DNA from: Gallionella sp. UBA4121 | GTDB lineage: Bacteria; Pseudomonadota; Gammaproteobacteria; Burkholderiales; Gallionellaceae | DNA length: 64,000 bases | Reading direction: 5' to 3' | Assembly: GCA_002381565.1 (NCBI GenBank) | Contig: DFWZ01000056.1 | Location: 77,766-141,765, forward strand | In this document: piece by piece, positions 8,087 to 17,453 of the stretch | How the letters are laid out: each line of letters opens with the position of its first letter | How positions within the stretch are numbered: the first letter of the stretch is position 1 | Notes under the pieces: model-generated | The model's input: the letters and a program-made list of their open reading frames with translations, nothing else | What the model was told of the DNA's origin: nothing | Database searches by the model: none | Translations under genes and position numbers: made by a program

Positions 8087-8263
8087 ATGTACACTAGGCA
8101 CATTCTCCCGCTACTCGATGAAGCACTCAGAGACACGCCAGTCGTTTTGCTGAATAGTGCGCGTCAGACTGGAAAAAGCACACCGGCTCAATCACTGTCT
8201 GCTGACAATAGCCCTGCGAAAATCATTGCATTATCAGGGGTGGCTGCCTGCCATGCCCGTTAG
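8087..8263 (+). pseudogene. Truncated AAA-family ATPase (N-terminal fragment)
   Basis: About 58 residues starting MYTRHILPLLDEALRDTPVV and containing the Walker A segment ARQTGKST. This is the N-terminus of the DUF4143-type AAA ATPases, which are normally about 380-450 residues. The reading frame ends at a TAG that belongs to the interspersed block CCATGCCCGTTAG, so the remaining roughly 85 percent of the gene has been lost. No ribosome site is evident. It is presumably non-functional. Confidence 0.7.
8250..8263. repeat. Terminal block of composite interspersed repeat
   Basis: GCCATGCCCGTTAG, identical to 53726-53739; 5751-5763 has the same block without the leading G. It marks the truncation point of the ATPase fragment and supplies its stop codon. 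The left-hand part of the repeat is missing here. Confidence 0.55.
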
Positions 8264-8307
8264 AAACAGGTCAGCAATTTGGTGTTGAAATTTAGCGGAG
8301 TAATACT

Positions 8308-10698
8308 GTGAGGAACCAACAATTGTCCATAAAACCTATCTTGCAGCAATCGATATTACTGGAAATAGAACGGGCTTTGCAGCAAGCCGTGATTCAGCAT
8401 CAGGCAGGATCATTGCTGGCAGCCGAAGATCTGTATCGCGCTATTTTGCAAGTCGATCCGAATCAAGCTGATGCCAACCATAATCTGGGCGTATTGCTGG
8501 TGCAAACAAACCAGACTGAGACTGCCCTGCCATACTTTCTAACTGCACTGAATGCTGATGCGACAAAAGGACAATACTGGATCAGTTACATCGACGCACT
8601 GATTCAGGCGGGGCAATTAGCGGAAGCCCGGCATTTGCTGGCACTAGCCAGACAGCAAGGACTGGAAGGGGAGAAAGTCGATGCCTTGGTGCTGCGACTA
8701 CAATGTGCCACACAGACAGCAGAACCCCGTCATTCCGCCAATGATATGCCTGTCGTTGCGCCGAGCCTTTCTCAAAAAACCAAAGGAAAACCCAAAGCTA
8801 AACCCGCCACAAGTCGTAAAAAGCAACCAGGCGCACAGGAAATGAACACCCTGTCGGTACTGTTCAGCAAGGGACGCTATGCAGAAGCTGCCGATCTCGC
8901 CCGAAAAATGACTGAGCGTTTTCCATTACACCCTTATGGATGGAAGGCATTGGGTGCCGCGCTCAGGCAGACAGGACAGAATACAGACGCGCTGGCAGCC
9001 ATGAAAAAAGCGGCAGAATTCGCCCCTGATGACATTGAGTCGCACAACAATCTGGGCATCACCCAGCAAAGCATGGGCTACCTGGATGAGGCGGTGGTCA
9101 GTTATCGCCGTGCAATACAAATCAAACCTGATGATGCAAATACGCATTGCAATCTGGGTATCACGCTAAGACAACTGGGGCGCCTGGATGAGGCCGAGGC
9201 CAGTTATCGGCGGGCACTACAAATCAATCCATCCTTTGCCGAGGCACACAACAATCTGGGCAATACACTAAAATATCTGGGGCGCTTTGACGCGGCTGAA
9301 GTTTGTTACCGGGACGCGCTGGCGATTAAACCTGACTACTCAGAAGCACATAACAATCTTGGCGCTACGCTGAGAGAACTCGGAAAAATGGATGAAGCCG
9401 TGGCTTGTTATCGACGTGCGATACAGCTAAATCCCGCCTACGCTGAAGCGCATAGCAATTTGGGATTTGCGCTGCGCGACCTCGGCCAGTTTGACGAAGC
9501 ACTGGCAAGCTGCCATCGCGCGTTGGAACTCAAACCGGATTACGCCGATGCACACGGCAACCTGGGCGGCATCCTGAAAGAACTCGGGCAACTTGACGAG
9601 GCAATTGCGAGCTGCCGCAGGGCTTTAGCAATCAAACCTGATCTTGTCATCGCACACAACAACCTGGGAAATGCACTTCAGACACGAGGGGATTCAGAGG
9701 CCGCGATAGCCAGTTACCGCCAGGCATTGACGCTTAAACCCAACTACACAATGGCGCGATACAACCTGGGTTATGCACAACTGGCTTGCGGGCAACTGAC
9801 CGAGGGATGGGAGAACCACGAATTTCGCACCTGCATCGACAGAACAAGATTTACTCAGCTGCCGTATTGGGCAGGAGAAAATCTGACCGGCAAATCCATC
9901 CTGCTCTGGAGTGAGCAAGGCATCGGGGACGATATTATATTCGCCAGTCAATTTGCAGAGATCATTGCCCGTGCTGACCGCTGCATCATCGAATGTGCCC
10001 CCAAGCTCGTGCCGCTTTTCACCCGCTCTTTTCCCAATGCGCAAGTGATTGCCAAGTCTGACCCGCCTCATTCTGCCACTCAAACTGGTATTGATTATCA
10101 GTGCGCTGCCGGATCGCTGGCGCAATGGCTGCGCCCGACTCTGGCAAGTTTTCCGCATCAAAATACGTATCTGGGACCAGATCCTGCGCGCGTCGCCTAC
10201 TGGCGTGCGCGCCTGGCTGAACTCGGGCCGGAACCTAAAATCGGCTTCAGTTGGCGCAGCAGCCTGATGACCGGTGAGCGTCCTCTGTCCTGTACCACCC
10301 TCGACCAATGGGAACCGATTTTTACCACACCCGGCGTGCATTTCATCAACCTTCAATACGACGAGTGCAGCACGGAACTCAATGAAGCACGGCAGCGCTT
10401 CGGCGTACCGCTGCACGCGTTTACTGAAATAGACATGTACAACGATCTGGACGAGACCGCTGCGCTAATCCGTGCGCTGGATTTGGTGATTACCGCGCCC
10501 ACATCAATCTATGCAATGACAGCAGGACTGGGCATCAATACCTGGGTAATGACCTACGGCAATGCCTGGCTTTCCCACGGCACCAACTATTTCCCCTGGT
10601 TTCCAACCTTACGTTATTTCAGCCGGCAATGGAACCAAACATGGGACGAAACCATAGAACTTATTGCTGAACAATTGAAATTGCATGTATGGAAATAA
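8308..10698 (+). CDS. Large TPR protein with GT-B-like C-terminal domain (putative protein glycosyltransferase)
   Basis: A 796-residue protein. About 2-3 degenerate TPRs lie at 25-120 and a basic linker at 140-175. About nine to ten canonical 34-residue TPRs run from 185 to 505, with repeated A-x-x-N-L-G and A-I-x-x-x-P motifs. The C-terminal domain (SILLWSEQGIGDDIIFASQF, then EPKIGFSWRSS, then TAPTSIYAMTAGLGINTWVM) is related to heptosyltransferase/GT-B folds. The architecture recalls TPR-guided protein O-glycosyltransferases. With a full pseudaminic acid operon converging on it from 12 bases away, a role in flagellin glycosylation is a good inference. The GTG start is preceded by GCGGAG at 7 bases. 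Confidence 0.75.
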   Translation: MRNQQLSIKPILQQSILLEIERALQQAVIQHQAGSLLAAEDLYRAILQVDPNQADANHNLGVLLVQTNQTETALPYFLTALNADATKGQYWISYIDALIQAGQLAEARHLLALARQQGLEGEKVDALVLRLQCATQTAEPRHSANDMPVVAPSLSQKTKGKPKAKPATSRKKQPGAQEMNTLSVLFSKGRYAEAADLARKMTERFPLHPYGWKALGAALRQTGQNTDALAAMKKAAEFAPDDIESHNNLGITQQSMGYLDEAVVSYRRAIQIKPDDANTHCNLGITLRQLGRLDEAEASYRRALQINPSFAEAHNNLGNTLKYLGRFDAAEVCYRDALAIKPDYSEAHNNLGATLRELGKMDEAVACYRRAIQLNPAYAEAHSNLGFALRDLGQFDEALASCHRALELKPDYADAHGNLGGILKELGQLDEAIASCRRALAIKPDLVIAHNNLGNALQTRGDSEAAIASYRQALTLKPNYTMARYNLGYAQLACGQLTEGWENHEFRTCIDRTRFTQLPYWAGENLTGKSILLWSEQGIGDDIIFASQFAEIIARADRCIIECAPKLVPLFTRSFPNAQVIAKSDPPHSATQTGIDYQCAAGSLAQWLRPTLASFPHQNTYLGPDPARVAYWRARLAELGPEPKIGFSWRSSLMTGERPLSCTTLDQWEPIFTTPGVHFINLQYDECSTELNEARQRFGVPLHAFTEIDMYNDLDETAALIRALDLVITAPTSIYAMTAGLGINTWVMTYGNAWLSHGTNYFPWFPTLRYFSRQWNQTWDETIELIAEQLKLHVWK

Positions 10699-10710
10699 TA
10701 CATCCATATT

Positions 10711-11631
10711 TCAGCCGTTCTTTTTTGATGTCAAGACCTTATCTTTAAGTTGTTCAATCTGCTTTTGCGGGAGACAACAATCAGGACCGCCGGGAGGGAT
10801 ACAACTAACCACCCTTTTTTGAGCTAACAAACCAATCACCATCGCCATACTTTGGCAACCTGCAATGATGTCCGCCGCTGCAATTTCATTAAGCAAAGGT
10901 TCTCCGCCACCTATGCTTACAAAACCAGAACTTGAATCCACAAAAAATTCATATTTTCCGGGTGCATCGGAAGGATGGGGACGAATCACGAGCCCCCCGA
11001 CCCGATCTTCAAGAGCATCGATATTTTTGAGGAGATATGCGATGGCATCAATTTCCGTATAGCCCCAATGTCGTTCGTCACCAAACCGCAGGCGGGCGTG
11101 ATCAGAGATATTTTCGCTGACAAACAATATCGCTTTCCCCTTCCTATCAACCGCGTGCTGCTTCACTCCAAGTTTGGCAATTTCGAACTGCATGTCAATG
11201 GAATAGGGATTGGGAACAAGCACGACTGGAATATCGGGAAAGTGCGCTCTGGCCAGTTTTTCTGCATCCTCATCACCCACCCAAATTTCATCTGGAAGAT
11301 GTTGAACTCCGTTACGAATAAAACGCTCCCGGTAGTTTACCCAATGATCCAGAAATGTAACGACACGCGTCCCTGCCGTCTTCGCTTGCTCAATTGCACG
11401 CCACTCCAGGTCGGATTGCCAACTGGTACCACACAAAACTTCATTGCAAGATGACAAAGCTTCGTCCAAGGTACAAATTTCGACCGGGCCAAACCGCCTC
11501 TGGAAAACATTAATCGCAGGCCCGGCCAAAACGAAACAACAAGCAATCTGATTCCGGGCGACATAACTTGCCAATATTTCAGCGCCACCGGCATCATGAG
11601 AAACGATAGCAACACGCTTTGAATTACTCAT
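10711..11631 (-). CDS. Putative glycosyltransferase-like protein, last gene of the pse operon
   Basis: A 306-residue protein when started at MSNSKRVAIVSHDAGGAEIL. A longer frame adds 11 residues, but it begins inside the preceding methyltransferase gene. The N-terminal half looks like a Rossmann-type nucleotide or sugar fold. The C-terminal half has LVIRPHPSDAPGKYEFF and IIAGCQSMAMVIGLLAQKRVVS, resembling the donor-binding half of GT-B transferases such as CDP-glycerol or sialyl-type enzymes. It follows the methyltransferase stop by 2 bases. Position suggests transfer or processing of the nonulosonic acid. I do not recognise a named family. Confidence 0.5.
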   Translation of the reverse strand: MSNSKRVAIVSHDAGGAEILASYVARNQIACCFVLAGPAINVFQRRFGPVEICTLDEALSSCNEVLCGTSWQSDLEWRAIEQAKTAGTRVVTFLDHWVNYRERFIRNGVQHLPDEIWVGDEDAEKLARAHFPDIPVVLVPNPYSIDMQFEIAKLGVKQHAVDRKGKAILFVSENISDHARLRFGDERHWGYTEIDAIAYLLKNIDALEDRVGGLVIRPHPSDAPGKYEFFVDSSSGFVSIGGGEPLLNEIAAADIIAGCQSMAMVIGLLAQKRVVSCIPPGGPDCCLPQKQIEQLKDKVLTSKKNG

Positions 11632-11633
11632 AC

Positions 11634-12485
11634 TTAGATGGCATGTACTAGTACAGGCTGCCAAACAAGCAAAGACAAGGGCGACAGACAGTTTCCCCCA
11701 AATATCATCGGTTCTTCCTTGATTATCTCGATGACGCCCTCCCCCTCAAGCCTCGCCAACTCCTCCCGAAACGTGGAGTTATAGTCATTGACTTCCATGT
11801 ACTTTCGTTGCAACAACCCCAATATCGTTTTCTCCCGATAGTGTTGAAAAACAGGTTCAAAATGCAAAATCCTGCGCGGGTTTAGTTTGATAATGTTAGC
11901 CAGAGCGAGTGCCGAATCGCGCACATAGCTGAGCGAGAATGAAGTGACAATATCGGTGTGTGGGGGGATTTTTGTATTTGAAATACCGGCTGCATTAAAG
12001 TCCCCCGGCCCTATGGTCACATCATAGTTGTGCCACGCAGCAAGATGCTGTGCCAACTCTACTCCCTGCTGCGTGTATTCCAAACCGACAACTGATTCGT
12101 AATTAACGTTAGCTCTTTTCATGAGTTCAAACAGGACGGATCCATAGCCACATCCAATTTCAAGCAAATGCGGGGATGGATCTTCAAGCAAAGCCCGTTC
12201 AACCAGACTCACGTAGTAATCGAACGATTCATTCGCTGTCATAAGCATCAGCTGACCATCAACCAGACCGGCTTGTACTGCTCCCGCTGGAACTCCCCAT
12301 TGCCTCACAATATCAATCCCGCAAGGATTTTCTTTCCATTGAACCAGAAGAGAACCCCATTTTTCCAGGCCAAACTCTCTGATGATCTGTTGCTGATTTT
12401 TAGGTCTCTTATGGCTGCTATCGCTTAAAAGCTCAGATATACAGCCACTGTATTGTGGTAAATCGTTTAACTCGATTGGTTTCAT
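11634..12485 (-). CDS. SAM-dependent methyltransferase in pse operon
   Basis: A 283-residue class I methyltransferase. HLLEIGCGYGSVLFELMKRAN is motif I (about 105-125), SVVGLEYTQQGVELA is the acidic second strand, and DIVTSFSLSYVRDSALALANII is the motif IV region. The first 80 residues contain a conserved-looking segment, QIIREFGLEKWGSLLVQWKENP, and may bind substrate. It lies 52 bases downstream of the DegT aminotransferase and 2 bases before the glycosyltransferase-like gene. O- or N-methylation of a nonulosonic acid or its precursor is likely but not shown. Confidence 0.72.
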   Translation of the reverse strand: MKPIELNDLPQYSGCISELLSDSSHKRPKNQQQIIREFGLEKWGSLLVQWKENPCGIDIVRQWGVPAGAVQAGLVDGQLMLMTANESFDYYVSLVERALLEDPSPHLLEIGCGYGSVLFELMKRANVNYESVVGLEYTQQGVELAQHLAAWHNYDVTIGPGDFNAAGISNTKIPPHTDIVTSFSLSYVRDSALALANIIKLNPRRILHFEPVFQHYREKTILGLLQRKYMEVNDYNSTFREELARLEGEGVIEIIKEEPMIFGGNCLSPLSLLVWQPVLVHAI

Positions 12486-12537
12486 AAATATTCCGCAACC
12501 GGGAATGCGAGGACAGCACTCTGAACGTTCATGTCAC

Positions 12538-13845
12538 TCAACGCAGCGACTCCAGATTTTGCCAGACCTTGCGAAAGGCGGCCGCAACATCGTCCAGATC
12601 GGTGTTACTCATGCCCGGACGCATCATTTCATGTGTGATCACGCGCTCGTAGTGTGCCCGCTCTACATTCGGACACAGACCTTTGCGGTAATCAACACGA
12701 CCTTCATAAAGCGGCGAAGTGAATGGATAACCCGATTTCCCGTAGGCAATCTGGCTCTGAAACATGGGCATCAGGTAAAGCGGCTTTACATAGCCAATGC
12801 CCATCAGCGGGCCATCCCCCTCGCGCAACTCGGTAGAGGGCAGCTCCGCCTTCAGTGCTTGTACTATGCGTTCGCGCGAGACACCTGTTACGCCGGCATC
12901 ATAATCCAGCGTGTGCACATAATAGACATGATCCCCCGCAGCGCCGATGTGCGGCATTGTTAATCCCGGCAGATCCTTAAGCCGGCTCTCCAGATAAGCC
13001 ACATTCGACTTCCGCTGAGCAATCAACCCCGTACCTTTTTTCAACTGCTCACGACCAATCGCCGCTTCAATTTCGCCCATACGAAAATTGAAGCCTATCA
13101 TGTTGACTAAGTTGGTTACACCCTTCTTCTCGACTACCGCTTCGGCGTGGTTGCGGATTAACTGGACGCGTTCAGCCAGGTTATCATCGTTGGTCGTTAC
13201 GATGCCACCTTCGCCCGTATGAATGTGCTTGTGATAGTTCAGCGAAAACACTCCCATATGCCCCAGACTGCCGACCGGACGACCTTTGTAAGTAGCGAAG
13301 GGGGTTTGAGCACAGTCCTCGATCACAATCAGGTCATGTTCACGCGCAAGTTCCATGATCGGGTCCATATCCGCAGGCTGGCCAAAAATATGCACCACAA
13401 TGATGGCCCTGGTGCGTGGCGTGATCTTCGGACGTATGGTTTCAGCCGAGAGGCAATAGGTCTGCGGATCAATGTCCGCAAAAACCGGGATGGCGCTAAA
13501 AATAAGAGGTGCCGTCGCCGAGGCGGCCATCGTATAAGGTGAGACGATAATCTCGTCGCCCGGCCCCACTCCCGCCGCACCCACTGCCGCATACAGCCCG
13601 CTGGTGCAGGAATTGACTGATATGCCGTTCTTGACGCCGGCAATGGCGGCCCATTCACGCTCGAAGGCTTGCACCTCGGGGCCGCCATAAAAATCGGCAT
13701 GCCATGCGCCAAGAAAACGGGAAAGCACCCCGCTCTCAATCACCCGGCAGGCTGCCATTTTTTCCTCCTCGCCCATCACTTTATAAGCCGGAAATAATTT
13801 AGTTCGAACGGGCACGCCGCCAAGTAACGCAAGTTGTGCTGTCAT
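12538..13845 (-). CDS. DegT/DnrJ/EryC1/StrS family sugar aminotransferase
   Basis: A 435-residue PLP-dependent nucleotide-sugar aminotransferase. The cofactor Asp is in IVIEDCAQTPFATYKGR (D177) and the internal aldimine Lys in NYHKHIHTGEGGIVTTND (K206), and the GTSG-like phosphate loop is CTSGLYAAVGA. It is longer than PseC (about 390) and differs throughout, so it is a second aminotransferase and not a duplicate. Together with the adjacent Gfo/Idh oxidoreductase it could convert a hydroxyl to a ketone and then an amine, adding an amino group to the glycan. The substrate is unknown. Confidence 0.8.
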   Translation of the reverse strand: MTAQLALLGGVPVRTKLFPAYKVMGEEEKMAACRVIESGVLSRFLGAWHADFYGGPEVQAFEREWAAIAGVKNGISVNSCTSGLYAAVGAAGVGPGDEIIVSPYTMAASATAPLIFSAIPVFADIDPQTYCLSAETIRPKITPRTRAIIVVHIFGQPADMDPIMELAREHDLIVIEDCAQTPFATYKGRPVGSLGHMGVFSLNYHKHIHTGEGGIVTTNDDNLAERVQLIRNHAEAVVEKKGVTNLVNMIGFNFRMGEIEAAIGREQLKKGTGLIAQRKSNVAYLESRLKDLPGLTMPHIGAAGDHVYYVHTLDYDAGVTGVSRERIVQALKAELPSTELREGDGPLMGIGYVKPLYLMPMFQSQIAYGKSGYPFTSPLYEGRVDYRKGLCPNVERAHYERVITHEMMRPGMSNTDLDDVAAAFRKVWQNLESLR

Positions 13846-13877
13846 AATTTAATCGCCTGTTTTTTAACTATATGCGC

Positions 13878-14879
13878 CTATGCACCTGCCCTGTTACGGA
13901 TGGCTTCACATATCTGTTGCGCGGCAAGGGCATTTTCACCTGCGCATGAAACTGATCCACCCTGCGTAAGCGCCGCATGAATTTCTGTAACGGCAGCGAG
14001 AGTCGCCGCTGGTAAAGCGCCAGATTTGCGCTCTCCCGCATCGAGTGAACGATAGCCACGAAAGTGCGGGCTTTCGATAGCACGGCGGATACGCCAGTTA
14101 AGTCCGCCATCCTCCATGCAGATTACGCCTTTTTCGGTGACGATCTGTAATTCGAATAAAGAAAAATCCTGCGCATGGCCACAGGCAAGCTGCACGTTGA
14201 TATTGTTCGTACACTCAAGAAGGGCAGGAATGGCGGGGTCATCGGACAGCATATCCCAAACAGGAATGCCCACTGACCGCAATTCCAGCTTTCCAAAAAA
14301 AAGGTGCAGCAGGTCTATCATGTGCGAGCCGTTATTGAGAATACCTTTGGTGTAAACACCCGTAACAGATCGAATGGCGCCCCATACACCTGCGCGAAGT
14401 TCATCGCGCAGTCGCATTACATCGGCATCCCAGCGCCGGGTGTAATTTACGACCAACACGATACCTGCAATCTTACAACGCTCAACCAACTCTGCTGTTT
14501 GTAAAGCGGACGGCGTGACAGGCTTTTCACAGAAAATCAACTCAGGCTTCAGGTCAATCGCTGCCAGCACATCACGGTAATGTTCGCTGGTCGGGGAACA
14601 AACGCTAATCACGTCATAGCGTCCGGCATGCGAGGCAAGTTCCGCAATATCGGCGTAACCTTCTGGAACCGACCATCGCTGCATGAATTCGGCGCGACGA
14701 GCATCATCAGGCTCAACGCAAACAGTTATATTGAATCGTCCATCGCGAGTGTATGCGCCGGCATGCGTATAGGGCAAATCATCAGGAGCCCGCCCCTGAT
14801 CGAAACCTCCCGCAATGTTGCCGCAACCGACAATCAGGACACTCAGCACTTTTAAGTCGCGACTGGCTCCCGACATCAA
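13878..14879 (-). CDS. Gfo/Idh/MocA family oxidoreductase in pse operon
   Basis: A 333-residue protein with Rossmann loop LIVGCGNIAGGFDQGRAPDD (residues 16-35). The EKPVTPSALQTAELVERC segment carries the conserved EKP. The central part reads GILNNGSHMIDLLHLFFGK, with the N-G-x-H-x-x-D motif that supplies the catalytic His. It overlaps the pseI start by 4 bases. The classic six-enzyme pseudaminic acid route does not need it, so it probably acts with the next gene (DegT aminotransferase) to oxidise and aminate a sugar position. NAD(P) specificity is not evident. Confidence 0.8.
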   Translation of the reverse strand: MMSGASRDLKVLSVLIVGCGNIAGGFDQGRAPDDLPYTHAGAYTRDGRFNITVCVEPDDARRAEFMQRWSVPEGYADIAELASHAGRYDVISVCSPTSEHYRDVLAAIDLKPELIFCEKPVTPSALQTAELVERCKIAGIVLVVNYTRRWDADVMRLRDELRAGVWGAIRSVTGVYTKGILNNGSHMIDLLHLFFGKLELRSVGIPVWDMLSDDPAIPALLECTNNINVQLACGHAQDFSLFELQIVTEKGVICMEDGGLNWRIRRAIESPHFRGYRSLDAGERKSGALPAATLAAVTEIHAALTQGGSVSCAGENALAAQQICEAIRNRAGA

Positions 14880-15934
14880 ATCAACTCCCAGCCCAACGCG
14901 GTTCCACGTCTCACGTCCTGCTTCAACGTCTTGCCCAGCACCTGTTCCAGATACTTCGTCGGCAGCCCGAAACCCGGTCGTATCGCACGGACATTCTCTG
15001 TCGTCAGTGCATCACCGGCTTTCAAATCCTTCACAACGTACAACGAGCGGCGGAACACAATAGACTTTTGTTCCTTCTCCGTCGGACCGTAACTGACTTG
15101 ACCAAGCGCCTGCCAGGCGCGCTCGGTTTCCAATACCAGCTGCGCCATCTCGGCAGGCTCCATCGAAAAGGTGCTGTCTACGCCGCCATCTGCTCGATTG
15201 AGCGTGAAGTGTTTCTCGATGACCGTAGCGCCAAGGGCTACGCTAGCCACCGAAACACCGATGCCCATCGTGTGGTCGGACAAGCCGACTTCACAACCGA
15301 ATAGCTCACGTAAATGCGGGATAGTCATCAGATTGGTATTTTTTGGTGTCGCAGGATAAGTGCTGGTGCATTTGAGCAGGATCAAATCCTTGCAACCCGC
15401 CTCACGCGCTGCGCGCACGGTTTCATCCAGCTCGGCTACAGAGGCCATGCCGGTGGAAATAATCAGCGGCTTGCCGGTAGCCGCCACGCGGCGGATCAGC
15501 GGCAGATCGGTATTTTCGAACGATGCAATCTTGTAGCACGGCACATCCAGACTTTCGAGAAAGTCCACCGCCGTGTCGTCGAACGGCGTGCTGAAGGCGA
15601 TGATACCCAGTTCGCGCGCACGATCGAAAATCGGCTTGTGCCATTCCCACGGGGTGTATGCCTCGCCGTAAAGTTTATAGAGCGAAGTGCCCGCCCACAG
15701 ACTATCGGGATCGCTGATATGAAACTCCCGCTCATCCAGATCAAGCGTCATGGTGTCCGGCGTATAAGTCTGTATCTTCAGCGCATGTGCGCCTGATTTG
15801 GCGGCAGCCTCGACAATTTCCAGGGCTCGCGCCAAGGACTGGTTGTGATTACCGGACATTTCGGCAATAACGAAGGGAGGATGATCACGCCCGATCAGTT
15901 TGTCAGCGATTTTGAATTCTGTGCTCATCGTCAA
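14876..15934 (-). CDS. pseI: Pseudaminic acid synthase PseI
   Basis: A 352-residue NeuB-family enzyme. It condenses phosphoenolpyruvate with 2,4-diacetamido-2,4,6-trideoxy-L-altrose to form pseudaminic acid. The start FVIAEMSGNHNQSLARALEIVEAAAKSGAHALKIQTYTP is characteristic of PseI rather than sialic acid synthase. The TIM barrel carries STPFDD, SFENTDLPLI and GLSDHTMG, and the last 60 residues form the antifreeze-like SAF domain (GDALTTENVRAIRPGFGLPTKYL). It abuts the pseG-pseH fusion with no gap and overlaps the next gene by 4 bases, within a clear operon. Confidence 0.93.
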   Translation of the reverse strand: MTMSTEFKIADKLIGRDHPPFVIAEMSGNHNQSLARALEIVEAAAKSGAHALKIQTYTPDTMTLDLDEREFHISDPDSLWAGTSLYKLYGEAYTPWEWHKPIFDRARELGIIAFSTPFDDTAVDFLESLDVPCYKIASFENTDLPLIRRVAATGKPLIISTGMASVAELDETVRAAREAGCKDLILLKCTSTYPATPKNTNLMTIPHLRELFGCEVGLSDHTMGIGVSVASVALGATVIEKHFTLNRADGGVDSTFSMEPAEMAQLVLETERAWQALGQVSYGPTEKEQKSIVFRRSLYVVKDLKAGDALTTENVRAIRPGFGLPTKYLEQVLGKTLKQDVRRGTALGWELI

Positions 15935-17440
15935 TTAAATTTTCTTTAGATAGTGTGTGGATTCAACCTGATAATCCGACCTTAAAAACAACCGCCGCGA
16001 ACGCTCATTGCCTCCCAGAACATGAGCGTAAATTTTACTGATCTCAGGATGATTTAACACAAGCCATTGCTCAGCACTTTTCAATAAACTCTGCCCCAAT
16101 CCGGATGACGCTGCATCAGGAACAAGGTAGATTGAAATTTCAGCTTCGTCTCCTTGCTTGTCAAAGCGCACCACACCAATAGTAGATTCCAGACGCTGCC
16201 CTATAAGTAAAATTTTCTCCGAGTCAGCCAACACAGCAGCAAACCATCTTTGGTGATCGTGCCAGTCGATAATATCTGCATTACGGGATACTTCTCTGAT
16301 ACGTGGGTGATTCCGCCACTCGAACAGCTTAGCAGAATCATCGACATCGGCCCTTCTCATTTCAATCCCGCTGCAGGCCAGAGTGCCGATAATGCGCAAC
16401 ACACCTCGTCCGTCGACAGTCTGTATAGCCCTGCGCGAAAGATGCCATCTTAAGTGATCGTTTTCAAAGAGAGCTATTATGTGACGCTTGATCGCTGCTG
16501 CCCAATCCGTAACGATTGATGGCGCATACAGCAAACCTTCCTGTGCAGCGTCTGCTAGCTGCTTCTGCTGGTTATCCGCAGTACAAAAGGCTAAAGTGGG
16601 CAACCCCAGACAACAGCGTTCCCAACTAGCCGAACCGCCCGCGCCTATCGCCAGGTCGGCATTAACCATCAATTCGGCCATGCGACTGGTTTGCACATGA
16701 CAAACATACCCGTTTGCGGCACAGGCCGCTTCAATCTCTGAGCGACACGGGTGCTGCGCACCGATCACCACATCGACCTGTATATCCTTTAAAGCCAACT
16801 CGACCAGTGCTTTGATGGCAAGACCTGTGTAGTTGTCGGCATCTACACCACCAAAAAACACCAGAATTCGTTTAACCGGCCCGGTTCGCGGTTTGACCTG
16901 GTCACGCATTTTTCGAAACTCGTCTCGCAACAACGCATAACACGGCCCCAGCAATAATTGACAATGTGCCGGCACTTTGCCGGTGTAGCGGTTGTGCATG
17001 TCAGCATAATAATTCTGGTCCAGCAGCACGTCGCAATCGTGCTGGCGGTCGGCGATATCATCGATCACCATGATTTTCCGGGCGGTGCCGCGCAAGGCAG
17101 TCTCCCAACGCGCATCCAACGCATAGTGATCAACGACTAACCAATCCCGGGTTCGGTCAGACAGCGCCTGAATGGTAGCTTGCGCATCCTGCTCCTGACT
17201 GACACCCAGCCAATACGAATGTTTCAGCTCGCCAATAGTCGATGGGATAGCATCGCCACCCAGCGCTACAAGCTCCATGTCTTTTGCTGTCAGCATATCG
17301 CGCAAATAATCAGGCAGGTCGCGACTGACAAAACGAATTTGTGCACCACGCTGTTTCAGCTCTGTAGCCAAGGTCAGGCAACGCATAAAATGCCCTGTGC
17401 CGATTTGACTGTTTGCATCAGTGCGGAAGGCGATATTCAT
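15935..17440 (-). CDS. pseG: PseG-PseH fusion: UDP-sugar hydrolase plus N-acetyltransferase
   Basis: A 501-residue bifunctional protein. Residues 1-340 are PseG, a GT-B-type hydrolase removing UDP from UDP-2,4-diacetamido-2,4,6-trideoxy-L-altrose: FRTDANSQIGTGHFMRCLTL holds catalytic His17, and AIGAGGSASWERCCLGLPTL is the nucleotide site. Residues about 359-501 are a GNAT acetyltransferase equal to PseH: MRRADVDDSAKLFEWRNHPRIREV, then YLVPDAASSGLGQSLL as the acetyl-CoA loop. No separate pseH occurs in the operon, so this domain fills the missing step. In many species these are two proteins. Confidence 0.9.
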   Translation of the reverse strand: MNIAFRTDANSQIGTGHFMRCLTLATELKQRGAQIRFVSRDLPDYLRDMLTAKDMELVALGGDAIPSTIGELKHSYWLGVSQEQDAQATIQALSDRTRDWLVVDHYALDARWETALRGTARKIMVIDDIADRQHDCDVLLDQNYYADMHNRYTGKVPAHCQLLLGPCYALLRDEFRKMRDQVKPRTGPVKRILVFFGGVDADNYTGLAIKALVELALKDIQVDVVIGAQHPCRSEIEAACAANGYVCHVQTSRMAELMVNADLAIGAGGSASWERCCLGLPTLAFCTADNQQKQLADAAQEGLLYAPSIVTDWAAAIKRHIIALFENDHLRWHLSRRAIQTVDGRGVLRIIGTLACSGIEMRRADVDDSAKLFEWRNHPRIREVSRNADIIDWHDHQRWFAAVLADSEKILLIGQRLESTIGVVRFDKQGDEAEISIYLVPDAASSGLGQSLLKSAEQWLVLNHPEISKIYAHVLGGNERSRRLFLRSDYQVESTHYLKKI

Positions 17441-17453
17441 TACTCAACCGCTC

